From: Stachybotrys elegans
Lineage: Eukaryota > Ascomycota > Sordariomycetes > Hypocreales > Stachybotryaceae
NCBI GenBank assembly: GCA_020746835.1
Contig: JAGPNK010000001.1
Coordinates: 2,976,001 to 3,040,000 of the forward strand
Direction: 5' to 3'
Length of the DNA: 64,000 nt
Position numbers and translations under genes: made by a program. Below, piece after piece: positions 59,001 through 64,000 of the stretch (within the stretch, counting starts at the first letter, position 1; every line of letters begins with the position of its first letter). Below the pieces are notes generated by a model. That model worked only from the letters and a program-made list of their open reading frames with translations, searched no databases and was not told where the DNA came from.

Positions 59001-60482
59001 AAAAGACATAGCCAACTTGTCCTAAGTTCTCCAAAATGGTGTTTGTGTTGCAGCGGGCAGGTGTGTCGCTCTCCTCGTCGTACATGTGAATATCGGAGTT
59101 CAGCATGAGGAGCTGGCCAATCTTGACAATCTCCAAGCTGATGTACAAGGACAGAGGCACAATGTTGTTGAACATGATGATGAAGGCAATAATGACTTGG
59201 TAGAACGGAACTCTGGCCTGTTCGAGATACCAAGCGTGCCGCTCATAGCTTTCTTGCCACTCAACATAGCCCATGGACACTCCCACGGACTGAATGATGA
59301 CGTACAACGCCAGCGCCACCACAATACGGTTGTTGACCTTCTCCAGAGCTGGCTTCTTGGCCTTGGGGTGCTGATTGGCGTTCATGCGGATCTTGCAGTC
59401 TTCGCCGGTGTTGATGACGAGCCCGATGGCGCATGTCGTGTTGCGCAGCACACTGCCTCTGTAAATGACTTCGTTCAGCGTCAGCGGGAGAGATTTTTTG
59501 TCGACCGTGACTCGACCGTCAAAGTTGTATAGCTCCGGGTTGGGATCCTCGACGACTAGCTCGGCGTTGCAGCGTGCGATTCCTTCAATGGAGCCGCAAC
59601 CTTTTAGCGCATGCGATACCTGCTTGCCTTTCAGATTGGTTTCGCCATCGAGGGCCATGGTCTCGATGTGTGCCAGTCCGTTTTCGCCATCGCTATAGAG
59701 CAACACAATATCGGCAGGAACTGGCTCGTCTCGGGACAGGCGAATCACGTCGCCAACCTTGATGTCTTTCCAACGAACCGGTACCCATTTGATGCCCTCG
59801 AATTCCTCATCTGGAACCGGGCGCGGCTTAGCTGTTATCTTTGGGATGAAAGGATTCCATTTGCGAAAGAAACCCGAGGGTTCCGCCTGGCCTGTGTAGT
59901 GGTCTTCCCGCCCCAGAACATTTGCAAAGTTGGCATTCTCCACCACATCGAGGCGGTGCCGCCTGTAATCATCGAAGCCCTCCTTGGCAATGGTCACGCA
60001 AACGAAGAACAGGAGGGGCAAGATTGTGGTGTATGTTCCGGTAGTGGAAAGTCCGGGTATCTGCAGATAGAGCAGTGAGTACGATGCATCGGACGCGGAC
60101 TTGCGCGTGTATTGAGACGGCAACATACCATTTGCGGAATGCCCACGCAGAGGAAGTAGAAATTTCCGACGCGCGAGAACTGGAAAAAGAGCTGCTTGGG
60201 GATAAAGTCCCACACCGTGTACCGGGACGTTCGGATAGCATTGGATGTGTACGAGAGCCCTCGTCTCGAGTCGATGAGCGGCTTCTCGTGTTCAAGCTTT
60301 AGGGGGACATGACGGCCATCTTTGGAGACTTCGACCTGCTTTCGCCGAAGCAATGCCTCTACGACCGTCTTTTGGTATAGCGATGCGGCAGCCCGTCGAG
60401 CGCGCTGCGACAGAGGTTCTTTCTGAGCAGTCTCCGGGATGGTCAGGGATTCATGGCCGACCTGGGTTGTGACCTTGGCCAT
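56096..60482 (-). CDS. dnf3: P4-type ATPase, DNF3-like phospholipid flippase
   Basis: Exons 60482-60129, 60060-56684 and 56627-56096 give 1420 residues. The first 118 residues hold a basic tail and helix 1 region with the P4-typical FIPKQLFFQFSRVGNFYFL. DGETNLKG (about 251) marks the actuator domain and DKTGTLTDN (about 472) contains the phosphorylated Asp. LTGDKRETA (about 926) and GDGANDLAM (about 1048) complete the pump motifs. Ten membrane helices are expected, the last four after 1090. A long insert with acidic and Ser/Arg-rich parts sits in the nucleotide domain (about 680-760). The enzyme would move phospholipids to the cytosolic leaflet of trans-Golgi or endosome membranes with a Cdc50-type partner. 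The ending FRK after DKTGTLTDNVMK and the overall length point to DNF3 rather than DRS2 or NEO1. The acidic tail comes from exon 3. Confidence 0.92.
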
Positions 60483-61726
60483 GACTTGCGTAAGCGAAGG
60501 GTATAGAGTGAGTGTAGCAGGTACAGTCGGCTAGTTATGGCGAGACATGCGCAGCAGTGTTGCGGTTTTGATTTCATGCATGCAGAACAGTCGTGTCTAT
60601 AATATCGAACAACGCATCGTAAACAAGCCTCGGGATGAAGGGTATCGTGATTGTGATCGTGACGTAGATGCCGCTCGGTCCGTCAAGTGCGGATGTGAGT
60701 GATGTCGTAGTCGTAGCCGTAGCACGAATGCCGCTGGCCAGGCGTATTAAACGAGGGAGACAGGTCGGATCGAATAAACGACAAAACGACAAACGAGGGT
60801 CTGCCAGACGTATGCTGGAGAGGGTATCAAAAACAAATGACCAACGATGGACAGGGCCGCGGACAATGCACCATGTTGTTGTGCTTTGTCTTGTGGTTGG
60901 CGAGGCCGGACAAAATTGCTGGCTGGGCAGGAATCCGGATTTCGAGAGCAGCAGGTACGGATTTGTTGCGGCAGCATGCACGTAATAAAGTTAAAGGCAT
61001 TTTGTCAGGTTGGCGTCAGCGGGCCATAGATAGTAGGCAAGGGTGGACTCGGATCGGCGTGCCAGAGGTCAACCACAGCAGCGGTTGGCAGTGGATGAGG
61101 CATAGTACGCGTACCTAAACGGGCATAGGTACCTGTCAGTACATGGCTTCTAGCCAATTCAAGCAGAGCATTACGAGTAGCCATGAGGTATTGCTTCTCG
61201 AGGGAGCCTTGCCGCATCCGTCCGTTCTCGGCACCATCTCGATTCATTGTCAGACAACGACACGCGGCGCGGGCTCTTTTTGTAGTGAAGCCCCATTCAA
61301 TATTTCCCCTCCAATCCTTCGGCCAGTGGCCATGGTTTCATCGCCCTGATTCATGCCTATCCAACATACCTCGTCAAGCACAGCAAAACAGACACACACA
61401 AGACACACGGTGCACGCTTGACGAATCAGTTAGATGCAGGCTATATAAGCCTATATCAATCTAGCATGTACGCTGACCGACCGAGTGTCTGGTTTGTGTA
61501 GTGTGTAGTTTCAGCCTCTACCAACAAAAACACCGTGAACCCAATGCCCCCAGGCAAAGAAAGAGAGAGGAAAGAAAGAAAAAGAAAAGAAGAAAAAAAA
61601 GAGGGAGGGTATTTCATAACGCTCAAGTATAGCCCGTCTCTCGTGCCCGTACTCATACCACCAGATGGAAAACGAGCTCAGCCCAACTGATCAGGCAACT
61701 GGGATCACCCTGTTCTGCCTGGTGCT
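60483..61726. other. Intergenic between flippase promoter and TFIIB 3' end
   Basis: No gene supported in 1.2 kb. A polypurine tract at 61555-61609 lies in the TFIIB 3' flank (pyrimidine in its RNA). A GTACCTA-type word cluster lies at 61110-61138. Confidence 0.5.
61555..61609 (+). repeat. Polypurine tract, 3' flank of TFIIB gene
   Basis: Fifty-five nucleotides of A and G only on the plus strand, thus a polypyrimidine run in the TFIIB transcript 3' region. Similar to the tract at 42296-42421 but on the other strand relative to its gene. Confidence 0.85.
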
Positions 61727-62770
61727 CTACACCTGGACCTGTGGGATGTTATCCATACTGCCGCCGTTCTCCAGCCACTCCTTCTTGACAAGCTGTTCTC
61801 GAGCTGCAAAAAGGTGCTTGTACGCCGTCTTGACGGTGCCATCACTGACACCCGCCTGCTTCGCAATGGGCATCGACGCCCGGGGTTCCCCCACAAGGTG
61901 GCATGCCATGTAGATGCAAGCTGCGGCTACCGAGAGCGGTGATCGTCCGGCCAGTGCTGAGATGTCGTTGGCCTGTAGCGCAAGCTCGCGCGAGATCTTG
62001 GAGATCTGCTGCTGGTTCTTATAGCCCAGCTGAGAGACAAAACGGCCGCAGAGATCCTCAGCGCGCATCGACTGCTTCTCGTAGTTGGTGACTGTGTTGA
62101 GTCCGGTTGCCTCGCCCTCGGTATCGTTGAGCTTCTGCAGAAAGGCCTGCAGCTGCTTGAAGATCCTCCCCACTTCCTTCTTGCTCACGCTCGTGAGGTT
62201 GAAGATTTCACGGAACGTGCGAGGCACGTGGTTCTGTCGGCAGGCGATGAAGATGCATCCGGCAATGACGACGTCCTGCGGCTTTCCCTTCATAAACTTG
62301 TGCTTGTCGACCAGCTTGAAGATGTGCTTGGCGGCGTTGGAAACGTTCTGTCCCATGTTGATAGCCTCGCACAGAGAAACGATTTCCTTGTAGGCTTGCA
62401 TCAAGCCCTTCTGGGCCTTGTCCTGGTTGGTGTTGTTCTGGACGCGCGACAGGGCCTTGTGCGCCTTGGACTCGGAGAAGGCGACCGTCGTGGCGAGCTG
62501 CTGGCCCTCGACAAACTCGTCCTGGGGGCCTCCGACACGGCTGGGGTCGTCGCCGCCCTGGTCGTCGTTTGCGAACGTTCGCCACTCGGATCTGGTGTCG
62601 ATGATGCGGGTACCGACAACAACGCCGCAGCTGTCGCAGACCATGTCGCCGCTGGAGAACTCTTCGATCAGGTTGGGCGGGATCTCCTTGCAGTCCGGGC
62701 AAAAGAGTATGTTGTTCAGGTCTTCTTGAAACGCTGGGGCGCTGCCATCTCCGCCGCCTGGTGGCATCAT
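61727..62770 (-). CDS. SUA7: Transcription initiation factor TFIIB
   Basis: With the start at 62770 (MMPPGGGDGSAP) the protein has 347 residues, close to the yeast length. A zinc ribbon with C-X2-C-X17-C-X2-C lies at about 24-48. The B-finger/linker region contains RSEWRTFANDD and GDDPSRVG. Two cyclin folds follow: about 125-205 with KHIFKLVDKHKFMKGKPQD, and 235-320 with SPLSVAAACIYMACHL. TFIIB bridges TBP at the promoter with RNA polymerase II. The frame stays open upstream for about 50 codons with coding-like sequence (KRKEAKRARKVFDEDEILYAAKP) but has no ATG, so either the start is at 62770 or a short upstream exon joins near 62861. The gene is intronless from 62770 on and diverges from TRP4. 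Confidence 0.9.
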   Translation of the reverse strand: MMPPGGGDGSAPAFQEDLNNILFCPDCKEIPPNLIEEFSSGDMVCDSCGVVVGTRIIDTRSEWRTFANDDQGGDDPSRVGGPQDEFVEGQQLATTVAFSESKAHKALSRVQNNTNQDKAQKGLMQAYKEIVSLCEAINMGQNVSNAAKHIFKLVDKHKFMKGKPQDVVIAGCIFIACRQNHVPRTFREIFNLTSVSKKEVGRIFKQLQAFLQKLNDTEGEATGLNTVTNYEKQSMRAEDLCGRFVSQLGYKNQQQISKISRELALQANDISALAGRSPLSVAAACIYMACHLVGEPRASMPIAKQAGVSDGTVKTAYKHLFAAREQLVKKEWLENGGSMDNIPQVQV

Positions 62771-62956
62771 CTTGGGCGTGTAGGGCTTCGCCGCGTAGAG
62801 GATTTCGTCCTCATCAAAGACTTTACGGGCGCGCTTCGCCTCCTTCCGCTTCCTGACCAACTTTTGACGGCGAAAGAGTGACGAGGTGAGGTGATGGTGA
62901 GGATAGGTTTGGTGCCTAGAGTTTCAGAGGTGCAGGAGAAAGAAGAATGCCAGTGC

Positions 62957-62963
62957 TGAGTCA
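62957..62963. promoter_or_regulatory. TGAGTCA element (Gcn4/CPC1 type)
   Basis: TGAGTCA lies inside the near-perfect palindrome GCTGAGTCAGC, 725 bp from the TRP4 start. It matches the binding site of the Gcn4/CPC1/CpcA factor of general amino-acid control. Confidence 0.45.
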
Positions 62964-63018
62964 GCGGGCGCGCCCCATGACCTCCAGGCACTTTAGCTTT
63001 GACATCCATTGCATTCCA

Positions 63019-63026
63019 TTTTTATA
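63019..63026 (-). promoter_or_regulatory. Candidate TATA box of the TFIIB gene
   Basis: TATAAAAA on the minus strand. Transcription would start about 30 nt further left, after 63009, which excludes the ATG at 63009 and allows those at 62770 or any short exon between. Confidence 0.4.
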
Positions 63027-63135
63027 AATCACCTGGAATCTGCTAAAGTTAGCCGAGCCAACCCCATTCAGCACTAACTTGGGATCACACAATGGTGCTA
63101 AACCATTTGTAGGAGCTGTGCCACGAAACTTCCAG

Positions 63136-63142
63136 TGACTCA
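63136..63142 (+). promoter_or_regulatory. TGACTCA element (Gcn4/CPC1 type)
   Basis: An exact consensus TGACTCA, 546 bp before the TRP4 start codon. Tryptophan genes are classic targets of cross-pathway control, so a regulatory role is plausible. Confidence 0.5.
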
Positions 63143-63687
63143 GAGAAGGTGCTTGCTTACATTACATTGACCTGCAGAGATGGTGTGCGGTGTACATGTG
63201 CTTTGCTTCTGTTTGTGATTTGCCCAAAAATAAAATATGAAATGGATGCATTGGAAATACTGTCCATTAGCAGCTGTATTCGAATCAATTGGCTACCTAC
63301 CAGTAGTACGTCGTCTTTCAGGCAGTACAGAAACTTGTATCCCGCTCCAAGAGTCACACCGTTGGGGTACAAGCTGGAGGCTGAGCTTAAAGGCCCCGAA
63401 TGAAGTACCGCAAGAACCTGACTGTGACGGTCCACTGGAGCCGGAATCGGCCCAATGACGAATCGCTGTGGTTGATTGACTGAGATGGATGGCACACAAC
63501 TTGGGTTGCATTGGGAGATCCAAACTTCCGGGGATGCATGAAGAGTCATCTGGCATCCCATTGGCAAAACAACACTTAGCTGTCTTCTTCTCCTTCTCCT
63601 TCTCCTTCTTATTCTTATTATCCTGCCTTCCAAAACTGTCGCTCATTTGCCCGCACATTTGCTGGATTGCCAAAACCAGACGGCATC

Positions 63688-64000
63688 ATGGCTTCACAAT
63701 CCGTCGCCACAGGCCAGCAAGGCCTGCCGCCAGTGGATATCAAGCCGCTCCTGATGAAGCTGTGGCCCGGCGATGTCCAGGTTGAGCCGCGCGAGATTGC
63801 CGATACCATCGCCCACTTCTTTACGAATCAGGTCACAGAGGCCCAGACGGCCTCGCTGCTCATGGCCCTGCACTTTACCAAGATGGACTTCCGCGCAGAC
63901 GTCCTGGCCGAGTGCGCCCGTGCCATGCGGGAGGCCGCCGCGTCCATCCCGGTCCAAGAGCTTCGGGAGGCCATCGCCAAGCGGGGCAAGAAGGAGGGTC
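63688..64000 (+). CDS. TRP4: Anthranilate phosphoribosyltransferase, N-terminal part (runs off window)
   Basis: The first 104 residues are present, beginning MASQSVATGQQGLPPVDIKPLL. The helical N-terminal domain of glycosyltransferase family 3 is seen in the pattern of IADTIAHFFTNQVTEAQTASLLMAL, HFTKMDFRADVLAECARAMREAA, the same design as bacterial TrpD. The catalytic domain with its PRPP-binding glycine loop lies beyond 64000. The enzyme transfers phosphoribose from PRPP to anthranilate, the second step of tryptophan synthesis from chorismate, in the cytosol. No intron is seen in the part present. TGASTCA sites upstream fit amino-acid starvation control. Confidence 0.85.
   Translation, partial: MASQSVATGQQGLPPVDIKPLLMKLWPGDVQVEPREIADTIAHFFTNQVTEAQTASLLMALHFTKMDFRADVLAECARAMREAAASIPVQELREAIAKRGKKEG

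Larger units (their letters stand above)
62771..63687. other. Divergent promoter region, TFIIB and TRP4
   Basis: About 900 bp shared by two divergent genes. It contains a minus-strand TATA word (63019-63026), two TGASTCA sites (62957-62963 and 63136-63142) and a CTT/CTC-rich leader (63584-63619) before the TRP4 start. The MDVKAK frame at 63009 lies inside the core promoter and is not a gene. Confidence 0.55.

Noticed and set aside
62767..63009. MDVKAK frame as a TFIIB start or separate gene
   Set aside because: It begins ten bases from the TATA word and is in a different frame from TFIIB.

Overview
The window is nuclear DNA of a filamentous ascomycete (Pezizomycotina; the gene content fits Sordariomycetes, probably Hypocreales, which is an inference). 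The evidence is compact genes with 50-110 nt GT-AG introns and CTAAC/CTGAC-like branch sites, fungus-specific families (CFEM and TRP/FLC membrane proteins, a Zn2Cys6 regulator, a GPI-anchored Cu-only superoxide dismutase), tRNA-Glu genes with short introns, and CT-rich 5' leaders. I count 21 protein genes (two cut by the window ends), three tRNA genes and one doubtful relic. There is no CRISPR array, no prophage, no intact transposon and no secondary-metabolite cluster. Exon coordinates come from splice signals and reading-frame continuity, not from transcripts.

Layout. 0-6 kb: the end of an acidic protein, three tRNA-Glu(CTC) genes, an asparagine-synthetase-domain protein (ASNSD1/YML096W type) and a small membrane protein. 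7.5-10.2 kb: a cysteine-rich secreted protein with a CA repeat in its leader, convergent with a GPI-anchored Cu-only SOD. 12-15.2 kb: the tiny V-ATPase V0 subunit f gene, an SDR oxidoreductase and a DUF4291 protein. 16-21.7 kb: a VPS9-CUE Rab5 exchange factor and an FLC/TRP-like membrane protein. 22-41 kb: a gene-poor stretch holding only a large C2H2 zinc-finger protein, a DUF202 protein and a Zn2Cys6 regulator, separated by gaps of 3-6 kb. 40.9-47.8 kb: protein phosphatase methylesterase, a CFEM protein, the Tpa1/Ofd1 prolyl hydroxylase and an unrecognised 397-residue protein. 49-60.5 kb: DEF1, a 14-TM-type MFS transporter and a DNF3-like lipid flippase. 61.7-64 kb: TFIIB, divergent from the start of TRP4 (anthranilate phosphoribosyltransferase).

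The genes do not form one pathway. Themes that recur are endosome and membrane traffic (VPS9, flippase, V-ATPase f, FLC), transcription (TFIIB, DEF1, two zinc-finger proteins) and the cell surface (Cu-only SOD, CFEM protein, secreted Cys-rich protein). The most useful observations are the three tRNA-Glu genes with identical exons but unrelated introns, the easily missed three-exon V-ATPase f gene, the zinc-free SOD, recurrent intergenic DNA words (TACTCCGTA and GTACCTA clusters), a 24-bp perfect palindrome, and two Gcn4/CPC1-type sites next to TRP4. I found no convincing wholly new system.
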